From: Mycolicibacterium chubuense NBB4
Lineage (GTDB): Bacteria > Actinomycetota > Actinomycetes > Mycobacteriales > Mycobacteriaceae
Direction of reading: 5' to 3'
Assembly (NCBI RefSeq): GCF_000266905.1
Contig: NC_018027.1
Location: 806,001-870,000, forward strand
DNA length: 64,000 nucleotides
The translations under genes and the position numbers were made by a program. The notes beneath the pieces were generated by a model. The model was not told the DNA's origin. It saw only the letters and a list, made by a program, of their open reading frames with translations, and did no database searches. How positions within the stretch are numbered: position 1 is the first letter of the stretch; each line of letters starts with the position of its first letter. Positions 9,151 through 18,995 of this stretch are shown one piece after another.

Positions 9151-9791
9151 CTGATTCGGTGAGGTCGCCCCGAGTGCACAGCCCCGCCGTCCGCCTGCTC
9201 GGCGCCGCCGTCGTCGGGCTCATCGCCGGCGCGGCCTGCTCGCTCGAGTTCGGCTGGTTCTCGCTGCTCGTCGGGTGGGACGTCCTGGCGCTGACGTACA
9301 TGGCGTGGACCTGGTCGGTGATCTGGCGCTTCGACGCCGCGCGGACCGCCTCCCACGCCGAGTTCGAGGAACCGGGCCGGGAGGTCGTGTTCGTGCTGAT
9401 CCTCTCCGGCGCGTTCGCCAGCCTCGTCGGGGTCGGCCTGCTGCTGGCCAACGCCCGTCCGGACCACTTCGCCGCTGCGGCGCCGGCGATCGCCGTGGCC
9501 AGCGTCGTGATCTCGTGGTTCGCCGTGCACACCCTCTACGCGTTGACGTACGCCAAGATCTACTTCCGTGAAAAGCCGGTCGGGGGAATCGATTTCAACA
9601 CCGACGAGCCGCCCCGCTACAGCGACTTCGCTTACGTCGCCTACGCCGTCGGCATGAGCTTCGCGATTTTGGACACCAATCTGACGTCGTCGCGGATGCG
9701 GGCTGCCGCGCTCAAGCACGGCCTGCTGTCCTACCTGTTCGGGTCCATCATCGTGGCCTCGGTCGTCAACCTCATCGCCTCCGGTCTGTAG
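9123..9791 (+). CDS. DUF1345 integral membrane protein
   Basis: A protein of up to 222 aa with about five hydrophobic segments ([93 protein letters not shown]) and the DUF1345 hallmark YAKIYF followed by [18 protein letters not shown]. Function is unknown. ATG 9123 overlaps the end of the toxin gene by 28 nt; GTG 9159, just after the toxin stop, is an equally plausible start that would avoid the overlap. No clear ribosome-binding site decides between them. Confidence 0.8.
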   Translation: MELPGPAWLTDSVRSPRVHSPAVRLLGAAVVGLIAGAACSLEFGWFSLLVGWDVLALTYMAWTWSVIWRFDAARTASHAEFEEPGREVVFVLILSGAFASLVGVGLLLANARPDHFAAAAPAIAVASVVISWFAVHTLYALTYAKIYFREKPVGGIDFNTDEPPRYSDFAYVAYAVGMSFAILDTNLTSSRMRAAALKHGLLSYLFGSIIVASVVNLIASGL

Positions 9792-9819
9792 CACTCATCG
9801 GGCGTGTCAGGATGGGGTC

Positions 9820-10566
9820 ATGACGGTCGTGTTCGTCCATGGCAATCCCGAGACCGCGGCGATCTGGGGTCCACTGGTCGGCGTGCTCGGCCGCGACGAC
9901 GTCGTGCTCCTGTCGCCGCCGGGCTTCGGCGCGCCGCTGCCCGACGGGTTCGGCGCCACCGTCGTGGAGTACCGCGACTGGCTCGAGACCGAGCTCGAGA
10001 GCATCGACGGACCGATCGACCTCGTCGGGCACGACTGGGGCGGCGGCCACGTGCTCAACGCGGTCATGCACAGGCCCGAACTCGTCCGCAGCTGGGCTTC
10101 CGACGTCCTGGGCCTGTTCGACGCCGACTACGTCTGGCACGACATGGCCCAGGTGTGGCAGACCCCCGGGGCCGGTGAGGAACTGATCGAGACGATGACC
10201 GGCGGCGACCTGACCGCACGCACGGGACTGATGGCGTCACTGGGCATTCCGGACGACATCGCCGCGGCGATCGCCGAGCACCTTAACGCCGACATGGGCG
10301 CGGCGATCCTCGCGCTGTACCGGTCGGCCGCCCAGCCCGCGATGGCCGAGGCCGGACGGGCGCTGGAGTCGGCCGCGGCGCGACCCGGCCTGTCGCTGCT
10401 CGCCACGAAGGACCCGTACCTCGGGGCGAACGACACCAGGCGGCGGGCGGCGTCGCGGGCGGGCGCTCGCACCGAGGTGCTCGACGGCCTCGGGCACTGG
10501 TGGATGGTCGAGGACCCACACCGTGGCGCGGCGGCGCTGACCGCCTTCTGGCAGACGCTCGAGTAA
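9820..10566 (+). CDS. Alpha/beta hydrolase (epoxide hydrolase/dehalogenase-like)
   Basis: A 248-aa alpha/beta hydrolase. The oxyanion-hole motif HGNP is at residues 7-10 and the nucleophile elbow GHDWGG places Asp72 (not Ser) as nucleophile; the catalytic His lies in GLGHWWMVED near residue 226. An Asp nucleophile marks the epoxide hydrolase/haloalkane dehalogenase branch, which form an aspartyl-ester intermediate. The cap domain is short. The upstream CAGGAT placed 6 nt before ATG suggests a leaderless transcript. The next gene starts directly after its stop. Natural substrate unknown. Confidence 0.85.
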   Translation: MTVVFVHGNPETAAIWGPLVGVLGRDDVVLLSPPGFGAPLPDGFGATVVEYRDWLETELESIDGPIDLVGHDWGGGHVLNAVMHRPELVRSWASDVLGLFDADYVWHDMAQVWQTPGAGEELIETMTGGDLTARTGLMASLGIPDDIAAAIAEHLNADMGAAILALYRSAAQPAMAEAGRALESAAARPGLSLLATKDPYLGANDTRRRAASRAGARTEVLDGLGHWWMVEDPHRGAAALTAFWQTLE

Positions 10567-11106
10567 GTGCCCAGCGCGAGCGAATCGCCGTCGGCCACGA
10601 TCTACACCGTGGGCCATTCCACCCGCACCGCAGACGAATTCATCGGGCTGCTGCAAGAATTCGGCATCCGGCTGCTGGCCGACATTCGCACGGTGCCCAA
10701 GTCGCGGCACAATCCGCAGTTCCACCAGGATCAGCTCCCGGCGTCGCTGTCGACGGCGGGCATCGAGTATCGGCACCTTCCCGGCCTCGGCGGACTGCGC
10801 CGCGCCGCCAAGGACTCCCCGAACGCCGGGTGGCGCAACGCGTCCTTCCGCGGCTACGCGGACTACATGGGCACACCGCAGTTCGACGATGCGCTCGCCG
10901 AGCTCATCTCACTGGCCACCGAGCGGGTGACCGCGATCATGTGCGCCGAGGCCGTGTACTGGCGCTGTCACCGCTCGATGGTCGCCGACGCGTTGCTGGT
11001 CCGGGGTTTCGACGTCCAGCACATCATGGGTGCCGGCACGTTGAAACCGGCCCGGCTGACCGGGTTCGCCGTCGTGGAGGGAACCCGGATCACTTATCCG
11101 CCGTGA
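10567..11106 (+). CDS. DUF488 family protein
   Basis: A 179-aa DUF488 protein starting with GTG immediately after the preceding stop codon, so the two genes are probably co-transcribed. Visible family motifs are TVGHSTRT near the start, LADIRTVPKSRHNPQF, the central HLPGLGG, and the strongly conserved MCAEAVYWRCHRS whose Cys and His/Arg could coordinate a ligand. No catalytic activity is established for the family. The end overlaps the convergent nitronate monooxygenase gene by 13 bp. Confidence 0.85.
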   Translation: MPSASESPSATIYTVGHSTRTADEFIGLLQEFGIRLLADIRTVPKSRHNPQFHQDQLPASLSTAGIEYRHLPGLGGLRRAAKDSPNAGWRNASFRGYADYMGTPQFDDALAELISLATERVTAIMCAEAVYWRCHRSMVADALLVRGFDVQHIMGAGTLKPARLTGFAVVEGTRITYPP

Positions 11107-12020
11107 CCGCAGAGTCTTTCGATCACCGCGGCCGCCGGCTCCACCGTGCGCACCTCGCCGACTCCCTGCCCGGCGTTGATCGGCGCCACCCGGTAGTCCT
11201 GCTCGTCGATCGCCGTGTGCAGCACATCGATTGCGGCACTGTCGAGTTCGTCTTCCCGGCCGTCCCACCTGTCGGTGAAGGTGTTGCGGAGGACCCGCTC
11301 GGGAAGCGTCGCCGGCCAGGGGTACCCGAGTGCGACGTCGAACGCCCGTGTGGTGACGGTGTCGGTGTCGCCGGCGGCGATCATCACTGCGCGGGCGGCG
11401 TCGGGAAGCAACGACTCCTTGCAGGCGGCGAACGCGGTGCCGATCCACGCTCCGGCGGCGCCGGTGGCCAGTACCGCCGAAAGCGCACGGCCCGAGGCGA
11501 TTCCACCCGCAGCCAGCACGGGTACCGTCACCCGGTCGAGAATCTCGGTCAGCAGTGTCAAGGTGCCGACGGTGGGCCGGCCGTGCCCGCCGCCCTCGGC
11601 GCCGCGGGCGACCAGCACCTGCACTCCGGCGTCGACGGCGCGCTGCGCCGAGTGCAGATCCGCGACCTGCGTCGCCGTCACGCATCCCGCGTCGTGAGCA
11701 CGCGCGACCCAGGGCCAGTCGTCGCCGAAACTGACCGACAGCAGCGCGGGCCCGGCCGCCAGCGCCGTCTCGAGCAGCGCGGGCCGGCTGCGCACGCCCC
11801 AGCCGATGAGGCCGATGCCGAAGGGCCGTTCGAGACCCCTGACATGGGTGAGTTGTTCGTCGAGTGCGGATACCGTTGCGGCGCTGCCCATTCCGATCAT
11901 GCCCAGTCCGCCAGCACGGGAGACTGCGGCTGCGAGCGCGCCACCGGCCACCCCGCCCATCGGGGCGTTGACGATCGGCACGTCCAGCGTCATCGACGTC
12001 GACCACGGGGTCGCCGGCAT
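11094..12020 (-). CDS. Nitronate monooxygenase / 2-nitropropane dioxygenase family
   Basis: A 308-aa FMN-dependent TIM-barrel enzyme. Recognisable are PIVNAPMGGVAGG near the N-terminus (FMN loop), SFGDDWPWV, ARGAEGGGHGR containing the His that acts as base in the family, VLAAGGIASGRAL and GAWIGTAFAACKES (phosphate binding), and NAGQGVG. These enzymes oxidise alkyl nitronates or act as enoyl-type reductases. ATG 12020 is chosen because the protein then begins just before MTLDVPIVNAPMGG; ATG 11993 is possible. It lies downstream of, and in the same direction as, the GntR regulator (28 nt gap), suggesting a shared transcript. Confidence 0.87.
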   Translation of the reverse strand: MPATPWSTSMTLDVPIVNAPMGGVAGGALAAAVSRAGGLGMIGMGSAATVSALDEQLTHVRGLERPFGIGLIGWGVRSRPALLETALAAGPALLSVSFGDDWPWVARAHDAGCVTATQVADLHSAQRAVDAGVQVLVARGAEGGGHGRPTVGTLTLLTEILDRVTVPVLAAGGIASGRALSAVLATGAAGAWIGTAFAACKESLLPDAARAVMIAAGDTDTVTTRAFDVALGYPWPATLPERVLRNTFTDRWDGREDELDSAAIDVLHTAIDEQDYRVAPINAGQGVGEVRTVEPAAAVIERLCGHGG

Positions 12021-12048
12021 GCGCTGAGCATAGGACGCCGGCCCGGGG

Positions 12049-12735
12049 CTATGTCGGCGCACCGTCGGAACCCGGGGAACGCTCCAGCATCTCGTCGATG
12101 AAGCCGCCGGCTTCCCGGCCGGCCGCCTCGACGTCCCCGGCGGCGATGGCGGCCACCAGGCGGTCGTGATCCTTGACGGCGGTGGCCGGTTCATCGGCCA
12201 CCGTGGCGACGCTGGACATGACCAGTTCGGTGAGTCCCCGGTAGAGCTCGGTCAACACGACGTTGTGCGAGGCGCGGACGACGGCGACGTGGAACTCGGT
12301 GTCTGCGCGGGCGAACGATTCGGGATCGTCGGACGGCGAGGTCCAGTTGCGGCGTTTGAGCAGTCGCCGTAGCTCTCGGAGGTCGGCCGCGGTGCGCACC
12401 TGCGCGGCCAGCCGCGCTCCCTCCATCTCCAGGCAGCGCCGCACCTGCAGGACCTCGCGGAACTCGGCTCCGCGCAGCCGGCGCAGCGCGCCGGACACCT
12501 CGCTGGTGGCCCGGACATACGTGCCGTCGCCTTGGCGGACCTCCAGCAAGCCGCCGTGCGCCAATGCTCTGATCGCCTCCCGCACGGTGTTACGGCCCAC
12601 CCCGAGGGCGGCGGCGAGCTCGGGTTCTGCGGGTATGCGCGAGTCGATCGGCCACTCGCCGGAGGCCACCGATCCTCTGAGCTGCTCGATGACCTGCTCC
12701 ACCAAGCCGGTTCTGCGGGTGGTAGCCAATGTCAC
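12049..12735 (-). CDS. GntR-family regulator, FadR/FCD type
   Basis: A 228-aa regulator with an N-terminal winged helix (residues about 10-75; PAEPELAAALGVGRNTVREAIRAL is the recognition region, then LLEVRQGDGTYV) and an FCD effector domain (helices with DTEFHVAVVRASHN and KDHDRLVAAIAAGDVEAA, whose Asp/His residues usually bind a metal or carboxylate). GTG start. It is divergent from the MFS gene across only 27 bp and precedes the nitronate monooxygenase, so it probably controls both sides. Ligand unknown. Confidence 0.9.
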   Translation of the reverse strand: MTLATTRRTGLVEQVIEQLRGSVASGEWPIDSRIPAEPELAAALGVGRNTVREAIRALAHGGLLEVRQGDGTYVRATSEVSGALRRLRGAEFREVLQVRRCLEMEGARLAAQVRTAADLRELRRLLKRRNWTSPSDDPESFARADTEFHVAVVRASHNVVLTELYRGLTELVMSSVATVADEPATAVKDHDRLVAAIAAGDVEAAGREAGGFIDEMLERSPGSDGAPT

Positions 12736-12748
12736 GTTGGGCGCCTTT

Positions 12749-12765
12749 CATCCGATCATGGGATG
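12749..12765. promoter_or_regulatory. Inverted repeat in the gntR/MFS divergent gap
   Basis: The arms CATCC (12749-12753) and GGATG (12761-12765) form an imperfect dyad, centred in the 27-bp gap between the two divergent starts and touching the MFS ATG. Position suggests the GntR operator, but arms are short and the sequence does not match the classical FadR half-site, so confidence is limited. Confidence 0.35.
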
Positions 12766-14035
12766 TATGGCACCCTACTGGGCGTGGTTCACAACGGGTC
12801 GCGCGAGGCCGTCGACGGGACAGCGGTCGGTGCGGCGGACGATCTCCACGTCGCCTCCGGCCGTCCTGCGCACCTGGCGGTCGGGCGCCTGCTGCTGGTC
12901 GTCGCGGTTCTTCTCACCGCGCTCAACCTCAGGCCTGCGATCACCAGCGTGGGGCCGGTGCTGGGGGACATGCGGGAGTCGTTGGACGCGTCGGCGACCT
13001 GGGCCGGCCTCCTGACGACGCTGCCCGGTCTGTGTTTCGCCGCTGCCGGTCTCGCGGCGCCGTGGCTCTCGCGCCGGATCGGGTTGTCGTCGGCGATCGC
13101 GGGCGCCTTGGTGACGTTGGCCGTCGGGCTCGTCATCCGGGTCTTCGACGGCGTGTTCGTCGTTCTCGGCGGCACCGTCGTGGCCACTGCGGGGATCGCG
13201 GTCATCAACGTGTTGATCCCGGTGGTGATCAAATCGTCGTTCCCCGCGCAGGTCGGAGTGATGACCGGTATCTACACCGCCGCCCTGCAAGGCGGCGGGG
13301 CGCTGGGCGCGTCGGTCACGCCGAGCCTCGAGGGGATGCTTGGCGGGTGGCGCGGCGCGCTGTCCGGGTGGGCCCTCCTCGCGGTGCTGGCCCTGGCGGC
13401 GTGGCTGCTCGGCGGCAGAGGGCTCGGCCATCCCGGCGGCGCGGTGGTGACTGTCGCGCCCCGAAGCCGCCCGCTCCTGCGCAGTGGGCTGGCGTGGATG
13501 GTGACGCTGTTCTTCGGATGCCAGTCCTGCCTCGCCTACATCGCCATGGGGTGGCTGCCCGAGGTCCTCATCGACAGCGGCCTGACCAAGACCGAGGCGG
13601 GCCTGCTGGGCGGGCTGACCTCTCTGATCGGTGTGCCCATCGCGCTGATCGCCCCGCCGCTGGCGGCCCGTGCGTCCAGGTCAGGCGGGGTGGGTGCTCG
13701 GCCTGGGCCTCGCGGGGTGCGCGGGCGTCGTCGGTCTGCTCGTCGCACCGGCCGCCGCGCCGCTGCTGTGGACCGTGCTGTTCGGCATCGGACTGGGCGC
13801 GTTCGCCCTGGCGTTGACGATCATCGCGCTGCGGGCGCGGGATTCGGCTGACACCGCGCGACTTTCGGGTATGGCCCAGGGGATCGGCTACCTGCTGGCG
13901 GGCGTGGGTCCCTTTCTGTTCGGCGTGCTGCACGAGGCGACCGGCAGCTGGACCGCACCGTGGACGCTGGTCCTCGTCGTCTACGCCGTGCAGATCGTCA
14001 CCGGTGTGTTCGCGGGGCGGAACCGCTACGTCTGA
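12763..14035 (+). pseudogene. CynX/NimT-like MFS transporter broken by a +1 frameshift
   Basis: Two overlapping frames together encode one MFS transporter of roughly 420 aa. The first (from ATG 12763) has the CynX-type start LLLVVAVLLTALNLRPAIT and runs through about nine membrane segments to LAAR near 13670; after about 13680 it degenerates into Arg-rich nonsense. The neighbouring frame then continues the protein (QAGWVLGLGLAGC through VFAGRNRYV, to 14035). One extra base close to 13682 (in CCAGGTCAGG) would explain the break. Either this is a real single-base disabling mutation or a sequencing/assembly error. The intact family exports cyanate, nitroimidazoles or related small compounds. It is divergent from the GntR gene. 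Confidence 0.8.
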
Positions 14036-14198
14036 CTCTGCCGCTGAGCGCGCTGTGGGTGGCCGGTGAGCGTGCGCACAATCGCGTGACACGCCGCGCG
14101 GAGGCGTGCAGACACGCACGTTCGCGGTACCCCCGCCGCTCGCGGTGTAGCCGAAACGGGAAGGCGTTCAATCGCGCGATTCCGGGAACACGTCACCC

Positions 14199-15128
14199 GT
14201 GGAATGGGAATGCGCAGTCGTCGGCGCGGGCGCGGCGGGTCTCAGTGCGGCGCTGGTGCTGGGCCGGGCGCGGCGCAGGACGATCGTCGTCGACGCCGAC
14301 AATCCGAGCAACCGGGCGTCGCCGGGAATCGGCGGCCTGCTCGGCTTCGACCAGCGTCCGCCCGACGAGTTGTATGCGGCGGGGCGGGCGGAGCTGGCGG
14401 CCTACCCGAGCGTCGAATACCGCCGCGGCGAGGTGCTCAGCGGCCGCGGAGTGGACCGCGGGTTCGTGCTCGACGTCGCCGACGGTCCCGAGGTCCGCGC
14501 CAAACGGGTGCTGCTCGCGACGGGCATGGACTACTGTCCGCCGCAGCTGCCGGGCCTGGCCGAGATGTGGGGCCGCTCGGTGTTCCAATGCCCGTTCTGC
14601 CACGGCTGGGAGATGCGCGACAAGAAGCTGGCCGCGCTGGCCTCCGGCGAGCAGGGCATGCACACGGCGCTGATGCTGCGGGGGTGGACCGACGACGTGG
14701 TGCTGCTGACCGACGGCCGCTCCTCGCTCACCCCCGACGACGAGCGGGTGCTGGACGCCGCGGGCATCACGCTCGACGACCGGCGCGTCGTCGAATTGAT
14801 CGGCGCCGACGGCGAATTGAGCGAGGTCGCGTTCGCCGACGGGACCAGGCTGGCCCGGGAGGGCCTGCTGGTCGAGGCGCCGGTGCGGCAGCGCTCACCG
14901 TTGGCGGAGCAACTGGGCGCGACGTGCGCGCCGGGGCCGCTGGACACCCAGCCGCTGGGGGTCGACGCGATTCACCGGACGAGTGTCGGCGGGGTCTTCG
15001 CGGCCGGCGACGTCTGCACCGAGCAGCCCCACATCGCGGGCGCGATCGCCACGGGTTCACAGGCCGCGATGATCATCGTGCAGAGCCTGCTCGCCGAAGA
15101 GTTCGGGCTGCCGTACCCACCGGTGTGA
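14199..15128 (+). CDS. Thioredoxin-reductase-like FAD/NAD(P) oxidoreductase
   Basis: A 309-aa two-domain flavoprotein. It has an N-terminal FAD-binding GAGAAGLSAAL, a redox pair in QCPFCHGWE (Cys131, Cys134) as in thioredoxin-reductase-like enzymes, and the C-terminal GGVFAAGDVCTEQPHIAGAIATG flavin motif. The CPxCHGWE form and the lack of an obvious NADPH GxGxxA loop are typical of the thioredoxin-reductase-like subgroup that includes tropodithietic acid/gliotoxin-type disulfide oxidases, so it may act on a small thiol. GTG start at 14199; no partner thioredoxin gene is adjacent. Confidence 0.85.
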   Translation: MEWECAVVGAGAAGLSAALVLGRARRRTIVVDADNPSNRASPGIGGLLGFDQRPPDELYAAGRAELAAYPSVEYRRGEVLSGRGVDRGFVLDVADGPEVRAKRVLLATGMDYCPPQLPGLAEMWGRSVFQCPFCHGWEMRDKKLAALASGEQGMHTALMLRGWTDDVVLLTDGRSSLTPDDERVLDAAGITLDDRRVVELIGADGELSEVAFADGTRLAREGLLVEAPVRQRSPLAEQLGATCAPGPLDTQPLGVDAIHRTSVGGVFAAGDVCTEQPHIAGAIATGSQAAMIIVQSLLAEEFGLPYPPV

Positions 15129-15132
15129 CGGT

Positions 15133-15145
15133 TAGAGTCGTCTGA
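15133..15145 (+). promoter_or_regulatory. Leaderless promoter of the YceI gene
   Basis: TAGAGT (15133-15138) is followed by a 6-nt gap and the ATG at 15145, the spacing expected when the transcript starts at the start codon itself. There is no Shine-Dalgarno sequence in the gap. Confidence 0.55.
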
Positions 15146-15690
15146 TGGCGGCCGCGGTCTGGACTCTGGACTCCTCGAACGGTCAGCTGCTGGTGACGAC
15201 CGGGGTGACGGGCCCGGCGGCGAAGATGGGTCACCGGCTGACCATCGAGATGACGCGCTGGCAGGCGAGTGTGCAGTGGAACGGTGGTGAGCCCACCTCC
15301 ATGGAATTGACCACCGACGTCGACTCGCTCGAGGTGCTGCGGGGTGAGGGCGGTGTCAAAGGCCTGTCGGGTCCGGAGAAGGTGCTGGCCCGGTCGAACG
15401 CTGTGAATTGCCTGGACGCCAAACGGTTTCCGCAGATTCGCTTCCGGGCCGACGACATCGGCAAGGTCGACGGCGGCTATCGGCTGTCCGGGACGCTGGA
15501 GATCCACGGCACCACCCGCGATCGCGTGGTCGACCTGCACACCGAAGACCTCGGCGGGACCTGGCGCATGTCGTGCGAGGCGCGGGTCCGCCAGTCGGAG
15601 TTCGGGGTGAAGCCGTACTCCATGATGATGGGTGCGATGAAGGTCGTGGACGAGGTGACGGTGTCGTTCACCGCTGAGCACGCTGGTTAA
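15145..15690 (+). CDS. YceI-family protein
   Basis: A 181-aa YceI-family beta-barrel (lipocalin-like) protein. It shows the early WTLDSSNGQLLV..GPAAKMGHRLTI segment, the central LDAKRFPQIRF with the family-typical FP, and LEIHGTTRDRVVDL before the C-terminal FGVKPYSMMMG. YceI proteins bind isoprenoid-chain lipids such as polyprenyl quinones; this member lacks a signal peptide and is therefore probably cytoplasmic. The formate dehydrogenase operon starts 29 nt later, so some co-expression is possible. Start set by the leaderless -10 box. Confidence 0.88.
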   Translation: MAAAVWTLDSSNGQLLVTTGVTGPAAKMGHRLTIEMTRWQASVQWNGGEPTSMELTTDVDSLEVLRGEGGVKGLSGPEKVLARSNAVNCLDAKRFPQIRFRADDIGKVDGGYRLSGTLEIHGTTRDRVVDLHTEDLGGTWRMSCEARVRQSEFGVKPYSMMMGAMKVVDEVTVSFTAEHAG

Positions 15691-15719
15691 TCCGGCGCCG
15701 ACGGGGTAAAGAGGACGCT

Positions 15720-18700
15720 GTGGACATCAAGGGTCTGTTCGAGTCCTGGCCGGTGTACCGCCAGCTGACCGGCGACGACAAGCTGGGACGCGGGCACGCC
15801 GCGCAGTCCCCGCGCAGCCTGACGCTGACGCCGCGCACCGCGCAGGCCGACCACGTCGCGCACTCGGTGTGCCCGTTCTGCGCGGTCGGATGCGCCCAGA
15901 AGGTGTACGTCAAGGACGGCAAGGTCGTCCAGATCGAGGGCAACCCCGACAGCCCGATCTCCCGCGGCCGGCTCTGCCCCAAGGGCTCGGCCAGCAAGCA
16001 ACTCGTGACCGGTCCGCAGCGACTCACCAAGGTCCGCTATCGCGCGCCCTACGCCACCGAGTGGCGCGAGATCGACCTCGACACCGCGATGGAAATGGTC
16101 GCCGACCGCGTCCTCGACGCCCGCGAGAAGGGCTGGCAGCAGTTCGACAAGGACCGCAACACCCTGCGCCGCACGATGGGCATCGCGAGCCTCGGCGGCG
16201 CCACGTTGGACAATGAAGAGAACTACCTCATCAAGAAGCTCTTCACCGCGCTGGGCGCGCTGCAGATCGAGAACCAAGCCCGTATTTGACACAGCGCCAC
16301 GGTTCCCGGTCTGGGAGCCTCCTTCGGTCGCGGCGGGGCGACGGACTACCAGCAGGACCTCGTCAACTCCGACTTCATCGTCATCATGGGTTCCAACATG
16401 GCCGAGGCCCATCCCGTGGGGTTCCAGTGGGTGATGGAGGCCAAGGCCCGCGGCACCGAAGTGGTGCACATCGACCCGCGGTTCACCCGCACCAGCGCGG
16501 TCGCCGACCGGCACGTGCCGCTGCGCGCGGGCAGTGACATCGCGTTCCTCGGCGGGGTGATCAACTACATCCTGTCCAACGAGCTGGACTTCCGGGAGTA
16601 CGTCACCGCCTACACCAACGCGTCGTTCATCGTCGACGAGGGATTCCGAGACACCGAGGATCTCGACGGGCTGTTCAGCGGCTACGACGACGAGTCCGCG
16701 TCCTACGATCCGGCGACCTGGCACTACGAGACGACCAACCCGTCCAGCAGCCGCGCGGGCGGCAAGGAGCGGGCCTCCTCGGACCAGCACGGCTCGGGCG
16801 GCGCGCCGCTCGAGGGCGGTGCCGGCGACATCCCCGCCGACCCGACGCTGCAGCATCCCCGCTGCGTCTATCAGATCCTCAAGCGCCACTACTCGCGCTA
16901 CACCCCGGAGATGGTCGAGCGGATCTGCGGGGTGCCCGCCGAACAGTTCCTGGCGATCGCCAAGGCGTGGACGCAGAATTCGGGGCGCGAGCGCACCGCG
17001 GCGCTGATCTACAGCGTCGGCTGGACGCAGCACTCGGTGGGCGCGCAGTACATCCGCGCCGGCTCGATCATCCAGATGCTGCTCGGCAACATCGGCAGGC
17101 CGGGCGGCGGGATCATCGCGCTGCGCGGGCATGCCAGCATCCAGGGCTCGACCGACGTTCCGACGCTGTTCAACCTGCTGCCGGGCTATCTCGCGATGCC
17201 CAAGGCCGGCGACGCCACGCTGCCGGACTACCTGGACCGCATCATGGCCCGCAATCAGAAAGGCTTCTGGCGCAACGCCGATGCCTACATGATCTCGCTG
17301 CTCAAGGAGTACTGGGGCGAGCACGCCACCGCCGACAACGACTACTGCTTCGACTACCTGCCGCGGATCAACGGCGACCACGGCACCTACCGCACGGTCA
17401 TGGACATGGTCGACGGCAAGGTGTTCGGCTACTTCCTGCTGGGGCAGAACCCGGCGGTCGGCTCCGCGCACGGGCGGCTGCAACGTCTCGGCATGGCCAA
17501 CCTCGACTGGCTGGTGGTGCGCGACCTCGTCGAGATCGAGAGCGCGTCGTTCTGGAAGGACGGACCCGAGGTCGAGACCGGGGAGATCACGCCGCAGACC
17601 TGCCGCACCGAGGTGTTCCTGTTCCCGGCCGCCGCGCACACGGAGAAGGCCGGCACGTTCACCCAGACGCAGCGGATGCTGCAGTGGCGGGAGAAGGCGG
17701 TGGAACCGCCGGGCGACGCCCGTTCGGAGCTGTGGTTCTTCTACCACCTGGGGCGCATTCTGCGCGAAAAGCTCGCCGGCTCAACCGATGACCGCGACCG
17801 CCCGCTGCTCGATCTGTCCTGGGACTACCGGATGGACGGCGACGAACCCGACGGCGCCGATGTGTTGCGCCGGATCAGCGGTGTCGACCTGACGACCAAC
17901 CGGGCGGTCGACGGCTACACCGAGCTCAAGGCCGACGGGTCGACGATGTGCGGCTGCTGGATCTACAGCGGTGTCTACGCCGAGGACGTCAACCAGGCCG
18001 CGCGGCGCAAGCCGCACACCGAGCAGGGGCCCTACGACAACGAGTGGGGCTGGACGTGGCCGATGAACCGCCGCATCCTCTACAACCGTGCGTCGGCCGA
18101 CCCGCAGGGCCGCCCGTGGAGCGAGCGAAAAGCGTTGGTGTGGTGGGACACCGAGAAGAGTGAGTGGACGGGCCACGACGTGCCCGACTTCGAGAAGACC
18201 AAGGCGCCGGACTACCGCCCGCCCGAGGGCGCGGTCGGGGTGGAGGCCCTGCGCGGCGACGACCCGTTCGTCATGCAGGCCGACGGCAAGGGCTGGCTGT
18301 TCGCGCCCGACGGCGTGCAGGACGGTCCGCTGCCGACGCACTATGAGCCGCACGAGTCGCCGGTGCGCAACGCGCTGTACGGCCAGCAGGGCAACCCGGC
18401 GCGCAAGGTGTACGGCCGGGCGGACAATCCGTCGAACCCGTCACCGCCGGAGGCGCACGGCGAGGTGTTCCCGTTCGTGTTCACCGCGGCCCGGCTGACC
18501 GAGCACCACACGGCGGGCGGCATGAGCCGGCAGTTGCCGTACCTGTCGGAACTGCAACCCGAGTTGTTCGTGGAGGTGTCGCCGGAGCTGGCGAAGATCC
18601 GCGGCCTGAGCCACATGGACTGGGCGCACGTGGTCACCAGCCGCTCCGCGGTGGACGCGCGGGTGTTCGTCACCAGCCGCATGCGGCCGCTGCGGATCGA

Positions 18701-18995
18701 AGACCATGTGGTGCACCAGATCTGGATGCCCTACCACTGGGGCAACAAGGGGCTCGTCGACGGTGACGTCGTCAACGACCTGCTCGGTGTGGTCGCCGAC
18801 CCCAACGTGTTCATCCAGGAGAGCAAGGTCTCCACCTGCGACATCCAGCCCGGGCGGCGGCCGCGGGGGCCGGCGCTGCTGGAGTACCTCGCGCTGTACC
18901 GCAGTCGGGCCGAGATCACGCCGCAGACGGGCACGGACCTCGACACCACCAAGCCGTCCACGCAGCACAGCGAGCCCGAAGAGGAAAGGCCATGA
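15720..18995 (+). CDS. fdnG: Formate dehydrogenase catalytic subunit, selenoprotein (UGA recoded)
   Basis: A 1091-aa molybdopterin oxidoreductase interrupted by one in-frame TGA at 16287-16289. The sequence around it (NQARI, then U, then HSATVPGLGASFGRG) aligns with the active-site NQARVUH of FdnG-type formate dehydrogenases, so residue 190 is selenocysteine. The N-terminal [4Fe-4S] ligands are Cys51, Cys54, Cys58 and Cys86; the C-terminal MopB domain runs from about 820. Unlike E. coli FdnG there is no twin-arginine signal, so the enzyme probably faces the cytoplasm. GTG 15720 follows AAAGAGGA. The stop overlaps the iron-sulfur subunit ATG (ATGA). A 30-residue Ser/Gly-rich insertion lies near 340-375. 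Product: formate to CO2 with electrons passed to the beta subunit. Confidence 0.95.
16287..16319 (+). promoter_or_regulatory. Bacterial SECIS element for UGA-selenocysteine decoding
   Basis: Immediately after the TGA, GGTTCCC (16301-16307) and GGGAGCC (16313-16319) pair as a 7-bp stem (one U-G) around the loop GGTCT (16308-16312). The loop matches the SelB-binding GGUCU of E. coli fdhF, and the gap between UGA and loop is 18 nt, the same as in fdhF. This strongly supports recoding and argues against a nonsense mutation. Confidence 0.88.

Noticed and set aside
16287..16289. In-frame TGA taken as a nonsense mutation splitting the formate dehydrogenase gene
   Set aside because: Context NQARI-U-H and the GGUCU hairpin at 18 nt show it is a recoded selenocysteine codon.
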